A stretch of DNA of 64,000 nucleotides from Virgibacillus necropolis. Lineage in GTDB: Bacteria; Bacillota; Bacilli; Bacillales; Amphibacillaceae. Position 1 is the stretch's first letter. Each line of letters opens with the position of its first letter. Under the pieces are notes generated by a model. It did no database searches and had not been told where the DNA came from. It worked only from the letters and a program-made list of their open reading frames with translations. The DNA lies in the NCBI RefSeq assembly GCF_002224365.1, contig NZ_CP022437.1:2666001-2730000 (forward strand), in the 5' to 3' direction. This document shows, piece by piece, positions 1-9,688 of this stretch. The translations under genes and the position numbers were made by a program.

Positions 1-396
1 TATCACACCTTGTTCGGCCAGTTTTTTTCCAAGGCAGTACAGCGGCGGGATTCCTATCCCGCCACCTACTAACAACACCGTTTTGTTTTCATTATTATCT
101 ACAGTAAAGCCATTACCACCCGGACCTAAGGCACTTATTTGCATTCCTTCTTGGTACCTGGATAATGCTTTAGTGCCCTCGCCAAGTTGTTTAAATAAGA
201 CTGTTATTGTTTCATTCACTCTATCAATGTTCGCAATCGATATTGGACGTCGTAATGTATGACCCTCAACTCCGATATGCAGGAATTGGCCAGGTTGTGC
301 TGTTTTGCTAATATAGGTATTTTGAAGCACCATTTCCGTTGTTTCACGTGCAATTTCAGTCGATTTAACGACCGTTAGATTTTCTTTTTTCATCAT
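1..396 (-). CDS. pyrK: Dihydroorotate dehydrogenase electron-transfer subunit PyrK (partial, C-terminus off the window)
   Basis: Only the N-terminal ~132 residues are inside the window. PyrK is the FAD and [2Fe-2S] subunit that lets the type 1B dihydroorotate dehydrogenase PyrD pass electrons to NAD. The visible part shows the ferredoxin-reductase FAD-binding pattern LRRPISIA near residue 65, then the start of the NAD-binding lobe, [14 protein letters not shown]. The iron-sulfur cysteines would lie beyond the edge. The start is the ATG at 396, overlapping the carB stop in an ATGA, so the two are translationally coupled. It is the last visible gene of the pyr operon; pyrD, pyrF and pyrE are expected further left, by analogy with B. 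subtilis. Confidence 0.92.
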   Translation of the reverse strand, partial: MMKKENLTVVKSTEIARETTEMVLQNTYISKTAQPGQFLHIGVEGHTLRRPISIANIDRVNETITVLFKQLGEGTKALSRYQEGMQISALGPGGNGFTVDNNENKTVLLVGGGIGIPPLYCLGKKLAEQGVI

Positions 397-3300
397 GATA
401 GAACAACCTTTTTATCTGTCATTGGTTTTGCACTAAATGTTGTTGAATCAATTACATGAAGAATCGCGTTTGCCGTATCAAGACTTGTTAAACAAGCAAT
501 TCCGTGTTCCACTGCTTCCCTGCGAATCCTAAATCCGTCTGACCGTGGCTTTTTACCAGAAGTTAACGTATTGACAACGAACTGTACATCGCCATTTTCA
601 ATGATTGACAAGACATTCGGTTTATCTGAGCCGATTTTCGCTACCTCAGTAACAGGAATACCATGTCCTTGAACAAAAGTAGCCGTTCCGGATGTTCCAT
701 ATAAATGAAAACCTAATTGGTGAAAGCGTTCTGCTATTTCAAGTGTTTCTTCCTTATCCTTATCAGCCACAGTCAATAATACAGCGCCTTCTTGAGGTAC
801 TTTTACCCCTGAAGCAATTAATCCTTTATATAAAGCTTTTTCTAATGTTTTATCATGCCCAATTGCTTCCCCTGTTGATTTCATTTCTGGTCCTAAAATG
901 GTATCTACACTTCGTAACTTTTCAAATGAAAATACGGGCACTTTTACAGACACACTTTTTTGTTCAGGCAAAATCCCAGACGTATATCCCATTGATTTTA
1001 AAGATTCTCCCAAGATACATCTTGTTGCAAGATTGGCCATCGTTACACTAGTAACTTTACTTAAAAACGGGATGGTTCGACTTGCTCTTGGATTTACCTC
1101 AAGTACGTATACACCATCTTCTCGAACAATAAACTGAATATTGATTAACCCTTTAACATGTAACTCACGCGCAATTTTCGTTGTTGCTTCCATGCATTTC
1201 TGTTTAACTGTTTCACTAATTCGCTGCGGTGGATATACGGCAATGGAATCACCTGAGTGCACACCTGCACGTTCGATATGTTCCATAATACCAGGAACGA
1301 TTGTTGTTTCTCCGTCACTAATTGCATCAACTTCTACCTCTATGCCTGTGATGTATTTATCTATTAATATTGGATGTTTGTCATCTGTACTGTTGGATTT
1401 TGCTAGGTACGCATTTAACTCCTCATCGTCATAAACAATTTCCATCCTGCTTCCACCAATTACATAGGATGGTCTAACCAAAACTGGATAACCAATTTCA
1501 TTTGCCACATCCAGCGCTTGATCCAGTTTTAATACGGATTTACCTTTCGGACGTAATAAATCTAGGTCATTTAATAGCTGTTCAAATTTATCACGGTCTT
1601 CTGCTTTATCAATTGCTTCCAAATTCGTTCCTAAAATTTTCACACCACGACGTTGTAGTCCATCCGCTAGGTTAATAGCTGTTTGACCACCGAATTGAAC
1701 GATAACACCTTCAGGCTTTTCTAGATTAACAACATGCATGACATCTTCGAGTGTTAACGGTTCAAAGTATAATTTATCAGATATGCTAAAATCAGTTGAA
1801 ACAGTTTCTGGATTGTTATTCATAATGATAGCTTCATAACCCATTTCTTTAATGGCCATTACGGAATGAACTGTCGCGTAATCAAATTCAATTCCCTGTC
1901 CGATTCGGATTGGTCCTGATCCTAACACGAGAATTTTTTGGCGATTAGATTGAACGGATTCATTTTCCTCTTCATACGTGCTGTAGAAATATGGTGTTTC
2001 CGATTCGAATTCAGCTGCACACGTATCAACCATTTTATAGACAGGCGTTAAATCGTACTCCATCCGTAGTGCATAGATTTCATCTACTGTTGTTTCCCAA
2101 ACACGTGCAATGTGAGCATCAGAAAAACCTAGCTTTTTAACCGTTTCTATCAATTGTAGATCATTTTTATTTTCATGTAATTCACGTTCTAACTCAATTA
2201 AGCGGCAAATCTTAACAAGGAAGAAACGATCAATTTTCGTATGTTCAAAAATTTCATCTACCGTCATTCCTCGTCTAATCACTTCTGCTAAAACGAATAA
2301 CCGTTCATCATCAGCTTTTTTTAACCGATGTTTTAGTTCATCTGTAGACAAATTAGTAAGTGATTTCAACCAAAGATCTTCTGTTCCGATATCAAGTGAG
2401 CGTACACCTTTTAAGAGTGATTCTTCAAAATTCCGACCAATTGCCATAATCTCGCCTGTTGCTTTCATTTGTGTTCCCAAATTACGATCTCCTGTGGTAA
2501 ATTTATCAAATGGAAATCGTGGTATTTTGGTAACAACATAATCAAGGGACGGCTCAAAACATGCATATGTTTTACCCGTAATTGGGTTCATAATCTCATC
2601 TAAGGTTAATCCAACCGCAATTTTTGCTGCTACTTTAGCAATTGGATAACCAGTAGCCTTAGAAGCTAACGCAGACGAACGACTTACTCTAGGGTTCACT
2701 TCGATAATAAAATAATTAAAGCTAGTTGGATCAAGTGCCAGTTGAACATTACAACCACCTTCAATTTCTAATGCTCGAATAATTTTAAGTGAAGCATTTC
2801 GTAATAGTTGATATTCCCGGTCACTAAGTGTTTGGGATGGCGCTACTACAATGGAATCACCAGTATGAATACCTACAGGATCAACATTTTCCATATTACA
2901 TACAACGATTGCTTGGTCATTCTTATCACGCATTACTTCATATTCAATTTCTTTAAAGCCAGCAATGTTTCGTTCAATTAGACATTGGTTAACTGGAGAT
3001 AGTGATAACCCGTTTCGTGTAACGTCTCGAAGCTCTCGTTCTGAGTAGCACATTCCTCCACCAGTACCACCTAATGTGTAAGCTGGTCTGACAATGAGCG
3101 GAAAGCCTATTTCCTTAGCAAAATCTGTAGCTTGTTCAACTGAATTAACAATTCTACTTTCTGGAACTGGTTCATTTAATTCATGCATTAAGGAACGAAA
3201 CAATTCCCTATCTTCGGCTTTCTGTATCGCATCTAATGATGTTCCAAGGAGATTTACGTTATATTCTGTTAAAATACCAGTCGCTTCAAGTGCTACTGCT

Positions 3301-3593
3301 AGATTTAATCCCGTTTGCCCTCCTAGTGTTGGTAGCAAAGCATCTGGTTGTTCCTTACGAATAATTTTTGTCAAAAACTCCACCGTTAGTGGTTCCATAT
3401 ATACGTGGTCTGCTACTGTATGATCAGTCATAATTGTTGCAGGATTGGAGTTCGCTAAAATCACTTGATAGCCTTCTTCTTTAAGTGCCTGACAAGCCTG
3501 TGTACCCGAATAATCAAATTCCGCGGCTTGTCCGATCACAATTGGACCAGATCCAATTACTAGGATTTTTTGAATTGCTGTATTCTTAGGCAT
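393..3593 (-). CDS. carB: Carbamoyl-phosphate synthase large subunit, pyrimidine-specific
   Basis: Makes carbamoyl phosphate from ammonia (supplied by CarA), bicarbonate and two ATP, the first step of pyrimidine synthesis. At 1066 residues it is the usual length. Two homologous ATP-grasp halves begin with GSGPIVIGQ (residue ~14) and [10 protein letters not shown] (residue ~560). An oligomerisation segment lies between them, and an MGS-like regulatory domain occupies about the last 135 residues. The start is the ATG at 3593, not an upstream in-frame ATG, because AGGAGAT sits just before it and the N-terminus then matches the family. It overlaps the carA stop by 8 bp. Its place in the PyrR-controlled operon makes it the pyrimidine enzyme (PyrAB in B. 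subtilis naming) rather than an arginine-specific paralogue. Confidence 0.97.
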   Translation of the reverse strand: MPKNTAIQKILVIGSGPIVIGQAAEFDYSGTQACQALKEEGYQVILANSNPATIMTDHTVADHVYMEPLTVEFLTKIIRKEQPDALLPTLGGQTGLNLAVALEATGILTEYNVNLLGTSLDAIQKAEDRELFRSLMHELNEPVPESRIVNSVEQATDFAKEIGFPLIVRPAYTLGGTGGGMCYSERELRDVTRNGLSLSPVNQCLIERNIAGFKEIEYEVMRDKNDQAIVVCNMENVDPVGIHTGDSIVVAPSQTLSDREYQLLRNASLKIIRALEIEGGCNVQLALDPTSFNYFIIEVNPRVSRSSALASKATGYPIAKVAAKIAVGLTLDEIMNPITGKTYACFEPSLDYVVTKIPRFPFDKFTTGDRNLGTQMKATGEIMAIGRNFEESLLKGVRSLDIGTEDLWLKSLTNLSTDELKHRLKKADDERLFVLAEVIRRGMTVDEIFEHTKIDRFFLVKICRLIELERELHENKNDLQLIETVKKLGFSDAHIARVWETTVDEIYALRMEYDLTPVYKMVDTCAAEFESETPYFYSTYEEENESVQSNRQKILVLGSGPIRIGQGIEFDYATVHSVMAIKEMGYEAIIMNNNPETVSTDFSISDKLYFEPLTLEDVMHVVNLEKPEGVIVQFGGQTAINLADGLQRRGVKILGTNLEAIDKAEDRDKFEQLLNDLDLLRPKGKSVLKLDQALDVANEIGYPVLVRPSYVIGGSRMEIVYDDEELNAYLAKSNSTDDKHPILIDKYITGIEVEVDAISDGETTIVPGIMEHIERAGVHSGDSIAVYPPQRISETVKQKCMEATTKIARELHVKGLINIQFIVREDGVYVLEVNPRASRTIPFLSKVTSVTMANLATRCILGESLKSMGYTSGILPEQKSVSVKVPVFSFEKLRSVDTILGPEMKSTGEAIGHDKTLEKALYKGLIASGVKVPQEGAVLLTVADKDKEETLEIAERFHQLGFHLYGTSGTATFVQGHGIPVTEVAKIGSDKPNVLSIIENGDVQFVVNTLTSGKKPRSDGFRIRREAVEHGIACLTSLDTANAILHVIDSTTFSAKPMTDKKVVLS

Positions 3594-4686
3594 ACATCTC
3601 CTCCTCATTTTTGGCCTGTACTTGTTCAATTACGTTTAGGAAGTTATCGAATAAGTGATTGGTATCTTCTGGACCTGGTGAGCTTTCTGGATGATATTGC
3701 ACCGTAAATGCTGGATAGGTTTTATGTTTAATACCTTCTACCGTATGATCGTTTAATGCTAGTTGAGTTAAGACTAAGTCTGTTTTCTCCAAGGTATCTG
3801 GTCGAACGGCGTAACTGTGATTTTGTGATGTTAAATATGTTTTGTTCATTTCTAAATCTTTTACAGGATGATTTGCACCGCGGTGACCAAATTTCATTTT
3901 TACTGTATCTGCTCCGCATGCTAAAGCGAACAATTGGTGGCCTAAACAAATCCCAAATAATGGAATTTTACTAATGACCTCTTTAACCATCTCAATCGCT
4001 TCAGGAACGTCTTTTGGGTCCCCTGGGCCATTTGTTAACATGATTCCATCTGGCTTTAGCCGAATGATATTTTCTGCACTATAGTTATATGGAACAACCG
4101 TTACATGGCAATTCCGCTTTGTTAATTCACGTAAAATACCGTGTTTCATTCCGAAATCTACTAATACAATCCGGTGCCCACGTCCAGGTACGACATATGG
4201 CTTAACTGTTGATGTTTGCTTAACTTGATCAGTCATCATAGGCTGGTTATTTAATTCGTTTAAAAGTTCTTCTTTTGATTCAGTTGCATCAGCAATTAAC
4301 GCTTTCATCGTTCCATGCTTTCGAATAATCTTGGTTAATTTTCTAGTATCAATTCCGGATATACCCGGAATGTCATTTGCCTTTAAATATGAACTTAAGG
4401 TTTCCCCACTTCTGAAATTAGATGGGTAATCACATACTTCCTTCACGACAAAACCATGAATAAAAGGTGTCACCGTTTCAAAATCGTCTCGGTTAATACC
4501 ATAGTTTCCAACCAAGGGATATGTCATTGTTACTATTTGTCCACAGTAGGATGGATCAGTAATTACTTCTTGATAACCAGTCATTCCCGTGTTAAAAACA
4601 ACTTCTCCTGATTTCTTTCGATCACTTCCAAATCCTTCACCACTAAATACAGTTCCGTCTTCTAAAATCAGCTGTCGTTTTGCCAT
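3586..4686 (-). CDS. carA: Carbamoyl-phosphate synthase small subunit (glutaminase)
   Basis: Hydrolyses glutamine and channels ammonia to CarB. The protein has 366 residues. An N-terminal CPSase small-chain domain (about 1-140) is followed by a class I glutamine amidotransferase domain (about 170-360). The catalytic triad is visible as Cys247 in LFGICLGHQ and His332/Glu334 in [12 protein letters not shown]. The start is the ATG at 4686, preceded by a strong AAGGAGGAT site. A longer frame with an upstream ATG lacks such a site. The 112-bp gap to pyrC carries no terminator, and contains an 18-bp motif that recurs near 50657. The gene overlaps carB, so the two subunits are probably coupled in translation. 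Confidence 0.97.
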   Translation of the reverse strand: MAKRQLILEDGTVFSGEGFGSDRKKSGEVVFNTGMTGYQEVITDPSYCGQIVTMTYPLVGNYGINRDDFETVTPFIHGFVVKEVCDYPSNFRSGETLSSYLKANDIPGISGIDTRKLTKIIRKHGTMKALIADATESKEELLNELNNQPMMTDQVKQTSTVKPYVVPGRGHRIVLVDFGMKHGILRELTKRNCHVTVVPYNYSAENIIRLKPDGIMLTNGPGDPKDVPEAIEMVKEVISKIPLFGICLGHQLFALACGADTVKMKFGHRGANHPVKDLEMNKTYLTSQNHSYAVRPDTLEKTDLVLTQLALNDHTVEGIKHKTYPAFTVQYHPESSPGPEDTNHLFDNFLNVIEQVQAKNEEEMYA

Positions 4687-4702
4687 CAGTATCCTCCTTA
4701 TA

Positions 4703-4720
4703 AAGTGAAACTTCATTCAG
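4703..4720. repeat. Short dispersed motif, copy 1 of 2
   Basis: AAGTGAAACTTCATTCAG lies directly upstream of the carA ribosome-binding site. An identical 18-bp copy is found at 50657-50674 between ylbF and ylbE, and both are followed by a G-rich TGG stretch. Function unknown. Confidence 0.6.
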
Positions 4721-4798
4721 TGGCAAGTTCCTTTTTCCCCCACTAAATCAACCTTAGCTTGTACGGGTAATTATACCCCACTTAAAATTATGGTCAAA

Positions 4799-6103
4799 CT
4801 ACAATTTTGATGCGGGGGTTTTACTACCCGTCAAACTGCGGTATACAATTTTACCTTCTGATATGGTCATAACAGGCTTACTTGAAATGTTCCATTCATG
4901 GAACGGGGTGTTTTTTCCCTTCGAATAAAATTGATTTTTATCAATTTGTGTTTCCAAGTCCAGATCAACGATTGTCAGATCTGCGAGTGCCCCTTCTTCT
5001 AGTTTACCATATGGTAACTCAAATACCTGTGCAGGTTTTATGGTTAACCAGTCTACTAACTGATTTAATGTAATTTTTCCTGTTTTAACTAAATACGTGT
5101 ATAGAAGAGAAAATGCTGTTTCCAAGCCTACAATTCCAAATGGTGAATGCAAGAATCCTAATCCCTTTTCTGATTCTGCATGCGGCGCATGGTCAGTAGC
5201 AATAAAATCAATCGTTCCATCGATTAAACCTGCGAGTAGTGCTTCCTGATCTTCCTTACTTCGAAGCGGAGGATTCATTTTTAAATTGGTATCATCTTCT
5301 GTTATTGCTTCTTCATTTAACAGTAAATGATGGGGAGTTACTTCTGCTGTCACATGAATGCCAGCTTTTTTTGCATCCCGGATGACACGAACCGATTCCT
5401 TTGTACTGACATGACAAACGTGATAATGTGCCCCTGCTGCTTCTGCCAACAACACATCACGAGCTATTTGTACCGATTCACTTAAAGATGGTATTCCAGG
5501 GAATTTCATGCGTTCACTAACATCCCCCTGATGAACAACACCACCATATACAATCGAATTATCTTCACAATGTGCTACGACTGGTGTATTACATGCTGCA
5601 GCTTCCTTCATCGCACGTAACATGTAATCAGCTGTTTGTATACCCACCCCGTCATCGGTAAAAGCGAAGATGCCCATATTAGCAATTTCTTTTATGTCGG
5701 TTAACTCTTCGCCTTTTAAGCCTTTCGTAATAGCGGCATATGGCAATACACGAACAACCGCAGTTTCATTGATTTTATCGAACAGTGCCTGAACAGTTTC
5801 CACGTTATCTGGTACAGGTGATGTATTTGGCATCGCACATACCGTTGTAAAACCACCTCTAGCTGCAGCTTTTGTACCGGTTTCAATTGTTTCTTTATGC
5901 TCCCCACCCGGCTCACGAAGATGAATATGAACATCAATAAATCCAGGAAAAATCATGTTCTTCTCACAATCAATAATTTGATCTGCATCCCGTGTAAGAT
6001 TTGGAGCAATTTCTTTGATGTATTTATTTTCTATTAAAATATCAACTTTTTCTGTTTCATTTGATTCTGCTAAGCGTGCTGCATTTATAAGTAGAATTCT
6101 CAT
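4799..6103 (-). CDS. pyrC: Dihydroorotase
   Basis: Zinc amidohydrolase that cyclises N-carbamoyl-aspartate to dihydroorotate, the third pyrimidine step. At 434 residues it fits the type I bacterial enzyme. The first metal-binding motif is DVHIHLREPG, with His59 and His61. FTDDG puts an Asp at residue 151, and ATDHAPH near residue 304 supplies the catalytic Asp. The start ATG at 6103 is preceded by GGAATGGGG. The gene begins inside the 3' end of pyrB (47-bp overlap), so the two are translated from the same message. The overlap is longer than usual and reflects a short C-terminal extension of PyrB. Confidence 0.97.
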   Translation of the reverse strand: MRILLINAARLAESNETEKVDILIENKYIKEIAPNLTRDADQIIDCEKNMIFPGFIDVHIHLREPGGEHKETIETGTKAAARGGFTTVCAMPNTSPVPDNVETVQALFDKINETAVVRVLPYAAITKGLKGEELTDIKEIANMGIFAFTDDGVGIQTADYMLRAMKEAAACNTPVVAHCEDNSIVYGGVVHQGDVSERMKFPGIPSLSESVQIARDVLLAEAAGAHYHVCHVSTKESVRVIRDAKKAGIHVTAEVTPHHLLLNEEAITEDDTNLKMNPPLRSKEDQEALLAGLIDGTIDFIATDHAPHAESEKGLGFLHSPFGIVGLETAFSLLYTYLVKTGKITLNQLVDWLTIKPAQVFELPYGKLEEGALADLTIVDLDLETQIDKNQFYSKGKNTPFHEWNISSKPVMTISEGKIVYRSLTGSKTPASKL

Positions 6104-6986
6104 TATGCATTCCCCATTCCTTTAATAATGTTGTAATAATTGCCATTCTTACACATACACCGTTATTCATTTGTTTAAAAATTCTTGAGCGGTTACACTC
6201 GACTAATTCTGATGCTATTTCTACTCCTCGGTTGACGGGAGCAGGATGTAAAATAATGGCGTGATCCTGCATTTTCTTCTCACGTTCCACCGTGAGACCG
6301 TACGCCTCATGATAAGATGTTGCATCATATTGTTCATCATTATGACGTTCATGCTGAATTCTCAGTAACATTAGGGTGTCACACATTTCAACAGCTTCAT
6401 CAATTGAAATGTACGGAAAATCAAGTGTTCTGTCCTCAAATCCAGGTGCTGCAGTGAAATAAACGTTTGCACCAAGCGTTTGAAGAGCATGTGCGTTTGA
6501 ATGTGCAACGCGGCTATGTTTGATGTCACCTACTATGGCAATGTTTAATCCATTAAAGTGACCATATTCCTGATAAATGGTTAATAGATCAAGCATGCTT
6601 TGTGTTGGATGCTCTCCTTTTCCTGCACCAGCATTGATAACTGGGACAGACAAGTTATCAATAATACCTTTATACCAGTTGTCATCCTGATGGCGAATAA
6701 CTAACAGACTAGCACCAATAGATTCAAATGTTTTGGCAGTATCGTATAAAGACTCACCCTTTGTCACACTTGAATCTTCCACCTGAAAACCCAATGTTTC
6801 TATTCCAAGTTTCTTCTGTGCTACTAGGAAGCTCATTTTGGTCCTGGTACTTGGTTCATAAAATAGATTTGCAGCAAATAGCTGTTGGTCAAGCTTAAGA
6901 TGATTTGTTCGATAGCTCTCAGCTAGTTCCAGCATCGTTAACATCTCTTCCGTTGTTAAGTCTTTTGTCGACAAAAAATGTTTCAT
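6057..6986 (-). CDS. pyrB: Aspartate carbamoyltransferase catalytic subunit
   Basis: Transfers the carbamoyl group to aspartate, the committed step of pyrimidine synthesis. The carbamoyl-phosphate loop is FYEPSTRTK (Ser46, Thr47, Arg48, Thr49). LHPAPVNRG near residue 255 belongs to the aspartate-binding domain. The length, 309 residues, is a few more than the B. subtilis enzyme; the extra residues form the C-terminal tail that overlaps pyrC. No regulatory chain (PyrI) gene is adjacent, as expected in Bacillus, where control is by attenuation. The start ATG at 6986 follows GGGGCGG. A PyrR-type attenuator lies immediately upstream. Confidence 0.97.
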   Translation of the reverse strand: MKHFLSTKDLTTEEMLTMLELAESYRTNHLKLDQQLFAANLFYEPSTRTKMSFLVAQKKLGIETLGFQVEDSSVTKGESLYDTAKTFESIGASLLVIRHQDDNWYKGIIDNLSVPVINAGAGKGEHPTQSMLDLLTIYQEYGHFNGLNIAIVGDIKHSRVAHSNAHALQTLGANVYFTAAPGFEDRTLDFPYISIDEAVEMCDTLMLLRIQHERHNDEQYDATSYHEAYGLTVEREKKMQDHAIILHPAPVNRGVEIASELVECNRSRIFKQMNNGVCVRMAIITTLLKEWGMHNENSTYKCSTLSRIK

Positions 6987-7011
6987 CTTTTATCCGCCCC
7001 TTTTGTGGTAT

Positions 7012-7112
7012 TAAAAAAACCTCTTTGCAAAAGGTCGCAAAGAGGTATACGTGTACAATTGACACGTAACATTGACAACCTTTTAAATCTCTCTGGATTC
7101 AGTTAAAGGTTT
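7012..7112 (-). promoter_or_regulatory. PyrR-dependent attenuator before pyrB
   Basis: The minus-strand leader carries the PyrR-binding loop AATCCAGAGAGATT (7086-7099), matching the known consensus ARUCCNGNGAGGYU closely. It is enclosed by AACCTTT and AAAAGGTT arms. Downstream is an intrinsic terminator with 9-bp arms CCTCTTTGC/GCAAAGAGG (7020-7045) and a run of T. UMP-bound PyrR should stabilise the loop and allow termination before pyrB. This is the only attenuator between pyrR and pyrB; B. subtilis has two there, flanking pyrP. Confidence 0.92.
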
Positions 7113-7123
7113 GCTATTTATTT

Positions 7124-7264
7124 GTCTAGCTTCAGCTCCCAGCGACTAGTGGACTTCCTTTACCTCCGTACGATAAGTCAACATCGGTTCCCTTACGCTC
7201 ACCGTGTTTCCTTTATCTCCTGCGGTTCAGTCTAGTCCATACGTCGCTAACAGGCGCTTGCGCT

Positions 7265-7267
<3 letters not shown>
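7124..7267 (+). repeat. Family A hairpin element, divergent subtype (A4), pyrR-pyrB gap
   Basis: Single ~144-bp element that starts TCTAGCTTCAGCTCCC and ends GGCGCTTGCGCTTT. It touches the pyrR stop codon (7265-7267) and fills the space up to the PyrR attenuator, so it is transcribed within the pyr leader. Its two ends can pair (GCGACTAG... against ...GTCGCTAA). It resembles the copy at 37266-37412 most closely. Confidence 0.75.
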
Positions 7268-7813
<546 letters not shown>

Positions 7814-7823
7814 TCACCTCAAT

Positions 7824-7935
7824 TAAAAAATCCCATTTCTCCATGAGGAAAAAAGGGATTTGATTGTGTATAGACTTATATCTATACATCTTCATCCGAT
7901 TCCTTTTTAGCCTCACGGGACTATCTTTAAAGGTT
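7824..7935 (-). promoter_or_regulatory. PyrR-dependent attenuator in the pyrR leader
   Basis: The leader contains AGTCCCGTGAGGCT (7909-7922), a perfect match to the PyrR-binding consensus ARUCCNGNGAGGYU, flanked by ACCTTT and AAAAGG arms. A terminator with arms AAATCCC/GGGATTT and a T run (7824-7862) ends just before the pyrR ribosome-binding site. This gives autogenous control of the whole operon by UMP through PyrR. Confidence 0.93.
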
Positions 7936-7953
7936 CATTTATTCATTTGTTTA

Positions 7954-7982
7954 AGTATGACAAAATCCATTACAGGTGTCAA
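7954..7982 (-). promoter_or_regulatory. Sigma-A-type promoter of the pyr operon
   Basis: TTGACA (7977-7982) and CATACT (7954-7959) are separated by exactly 17 bp, about 30 bp before the PyrR loop. The -35 box overlaps the rluD stop codon, so the pyr operon starts right at the end of rluD. There is no terminator between rluD and this promoter, so read-through from rluD is possible. Confidence 0.7.
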
Positions 7983-8890
7983 TACATTTTTTCAATCTGT
8001 TCGATTAAATCTACGAAGATTTGTGGTGGTGCCACTTCAAACTGAAGCCATTCCTTTGTGCGTGGGTGGGTAAATCCTAATGATTTTGCATGTAACGCCT
8101 GTCCACCTGCATCCAATGTTTTTCTTGGACCATACTTAGGATCGCTAACCAAAGGAAAGTCAATATACCTGAAGTGAACACGAATTTGATGTGTACGACC
8201 TGTTTCTAGTTGACATTCAACATGTGTATAATGAGCATAGCGTTTTAAAACACTAAAATGTGTCACAGCAGGTTTGCCATCATTAACAATTCCCATTTTT
8301 TGTCGGTCTTTTGGATCACGACCAATTGGTGCATCAATCATGCCGGTTTCGTGTTCAATGATACCATGTACTACTGCCTCATATTTTCGTTCTACCTTTT
8401 TACTTGATAACTGTTCGGCGAGACTAGTATGGGCTTGGTCGTTCTTTGCAACAACGAGTAAACCACTTGTATCCTTGTCAATTCGGTGAACAATTCCAGG
8501 ACGCTCAATACTGTTTATCCCTGATAAATCATGACAATGAAAGAGCAACGCATTTACAAGTGTGCCGCCAGTGTGGCCAGCGGATGGATGAACTACCATT
8601 CCTTTTGGCTTATTTACAACAATGACATCAGCATCCTCATAAATAATATCAAGCGGAATATTTTCAGCATCTACTTCCAATGGCTTTGATTCAGGAATGG
8701 ACCAATTTATTACATCACCCTCGTGACACTTATGTTTAGCTTTGACTTCTTCATCATTTACTTTTACGTTGCCGCTGTTAATCCATGTCTGAACTTGTGA
8801 TCTCGAATTATCTGGGTTTATATCAGCTAAAAGCTTATCAATTCTTTCCTTATTCTGGTGAGCTTGTACTTCATATTGATTTATAGTCAT
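7979..8890 (-). CDS. rluD: RluA-family 23S rRNA pseudouridine synthase (YlyB/RluD-like)
   Basis: Isomerises uridines in 23S rRNA. An N-terminal S4 RNA-binding domain (about 15-75) is followed by the RluA catalytic domain. The active-site motif is [10 protein letters not shown], with catalytic Asp138. [10 protein letters not shown] and [10 protein letters not shown] are further family motifs. 303 residues, normal for the family. The start ATG at 8890 overlaps the lspA stop as ATGA, so it is coupled to lspA, as in B. subtilis (lspA-ylyB-pyrR). Which uridines are modified cannot be told from the sequence. Confidence 0.93.
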   Translation of the reverse strand: MTINQYEVQAHQNKERIDKLLADINPDNSRSQVQTWINSGNVKVNDEEVKAKHKCHEGDVINWSIPESKPLEVDAENIPLDIIYEDADVIVVNKPKGMVVHPSAGHTGGTLVNALLFHCHDLSGINSIERPGIVHRIDKDTSGLLVVAKNDQAHTSLAEQLSSKKVERKYEAVVHGIIEHETGMIDAPIGRDPKDRQKMGIVNDGKPAVTHFSVLKRYAHYTHVECQLETGRTHQIRVHFRYIDFPLVSDPKYGPRKTLDAGGQALHAKSLGFTHPRTKEWLQFEVAPPQIFVDLIEQIEKMY

Positions 8891-9357
8891 ACGGTTTTAT
8901 TTCCTTTCTTTTTCTCATCAAGAAATGTTGCTATTAACACAAGAATTACACCAACTACTAACGCGGAATCGGCAACATTAAAGATTGGGAAATCATAGCC
9001 AAAAATGATAAAATCCATGAAATCAACTACTTCCCCACGAAATATACGATCAATAAAATTCCCGATTGCTCCACCAAGAACAAAGCTTAATGAAATAGCA
9101 AGGAGTTTGTCGTTCCTTGCATACTTTTGCATGTAATAGATAACCCCTATTACAACAATCGTAGTAACGATGTAAAAAAAGACCATTTGTCCTTGTAAAA
9201 TACCCCAAGCAGCACCTTTATTACGGTGTGACGTGAAATAAAAAAAGTTTTCTACTATCGTGATTTGTTCATACAATTCCATATTTTTAACAACTATCCA
9301 TTTAGTAATTTGATCAATCACAACGAGGATTACTGCAATTATGTAATACACGTACAT
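8887..9357 (-). CDS. lspA: Lipoprotein signal peptidase (signal peptidase II)
   Basis: Aspartic protease of the inner membrane that cleaves the signal peptide of diacylglyceryl-modified prolipoproteins, for example CtaC encoded in this window. 156 residues with four hydrophobic segments. The two catalytic aspartates sit in NFIDR (Asp103) and FNVAD (Asp130), the conserved family positions. The start ATG at 9357 has GGGGGAAAA upstream. A terminator and two repeat elements separate it from ileS. B. subtilis has ylyA (a small DksA-type protein) in that gap; no such gene is present here. Confidence 0.96.
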   Translation of the reverse strand: MYVYYIIAVILVVIDQITKWIVVKNMELYEQITIVENFFYFTSHRNKGAAWGILQGQMVFFYIVTTIVVIGVIYYMQKYARNDKLLAISLSFVLGGAIGNFIDRIFRGEVVDFMDFIIFGYDFPIFNVADSALVVGVILVLIATFLDEKKKGNKTV

Positions 9358-9401
9358 TCATTTTCCCCCGATTCATTTATTATCTTTCATTATTTTAACA
9401 T

Positions 9402-9434
9402 AAAAAATCCCCCTCTGCTTCAAGAGGAGGATTC
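9402..9434 (-). terminator. Intrinsic terminator after ileS and the repeat pair
   Basis: On the minus strand, AATCCTCCTCT and AGAGGGGGATT pair (one wobble) around a 6-nt loop, followed by TTTTTT. It lies between the repeat pair 9440-9688 and lspA. Confidence 0.75.
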
Positions 9435-9439
9435 TTTAT

Positions 9440-9563
9440 GGTCTAGCTGCGTGGGCTAACGGCTCGTGACGTAAGCAATTGACACTCCGAGCACATAGCC
9501 CGTTTGCTCTACGGTCTCTTGCTTACGCATTTCGCCGCTTGAGCAAGCCCGCTCCGCTTTCCT
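9440..9563 (+). repeat. Family A element, subtype A2 (first of a tandem pair)
   Basis: Begins TCTAGCTGCGTGGGCTAACG and ends CCCGCTCCGCTTTCC. The halves are imperfect inverted repeats, for example GTAAGCAA with TTGCTTAC and GGGCT with AGCCC, so the transcript could form a long hairpin. The second copy follows directly. Confidence 0.85.
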
Positions 9564-9564
9564 A

Positions 9565-9688
9565 TTGTCTAGCTGCGCGGGCTAGCGGCTCGTGACGTAA
9601 CCAATTGACATTCCGAGCACAAAGCCCATGTGCTCTACGGTCTCTTGCTTACGCATTTCGCCACTGAGCAAGCCTGCTCCGCTTTTCT
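9565..9688 (+). repeat. Family A element, subtype A2 (second of the pair), abutting the ileS stop codon
   Basis: Close copy of 9440-9563, with GCGCGGGCTAGCGGC at one end and GCTCCGCTTTTC at the other. The terminal CTTTTCTA overlaps the ileS TAG stop (9687-9689). The pair is therefore the immediate 3' untranslated region of ileS mRNA. Confidence 0.85.

Noticed and set aside
1145-1330. Small frames inside carB on either strand
   Set aside because: Overlap a conserved enzyme in another frame without start signals.
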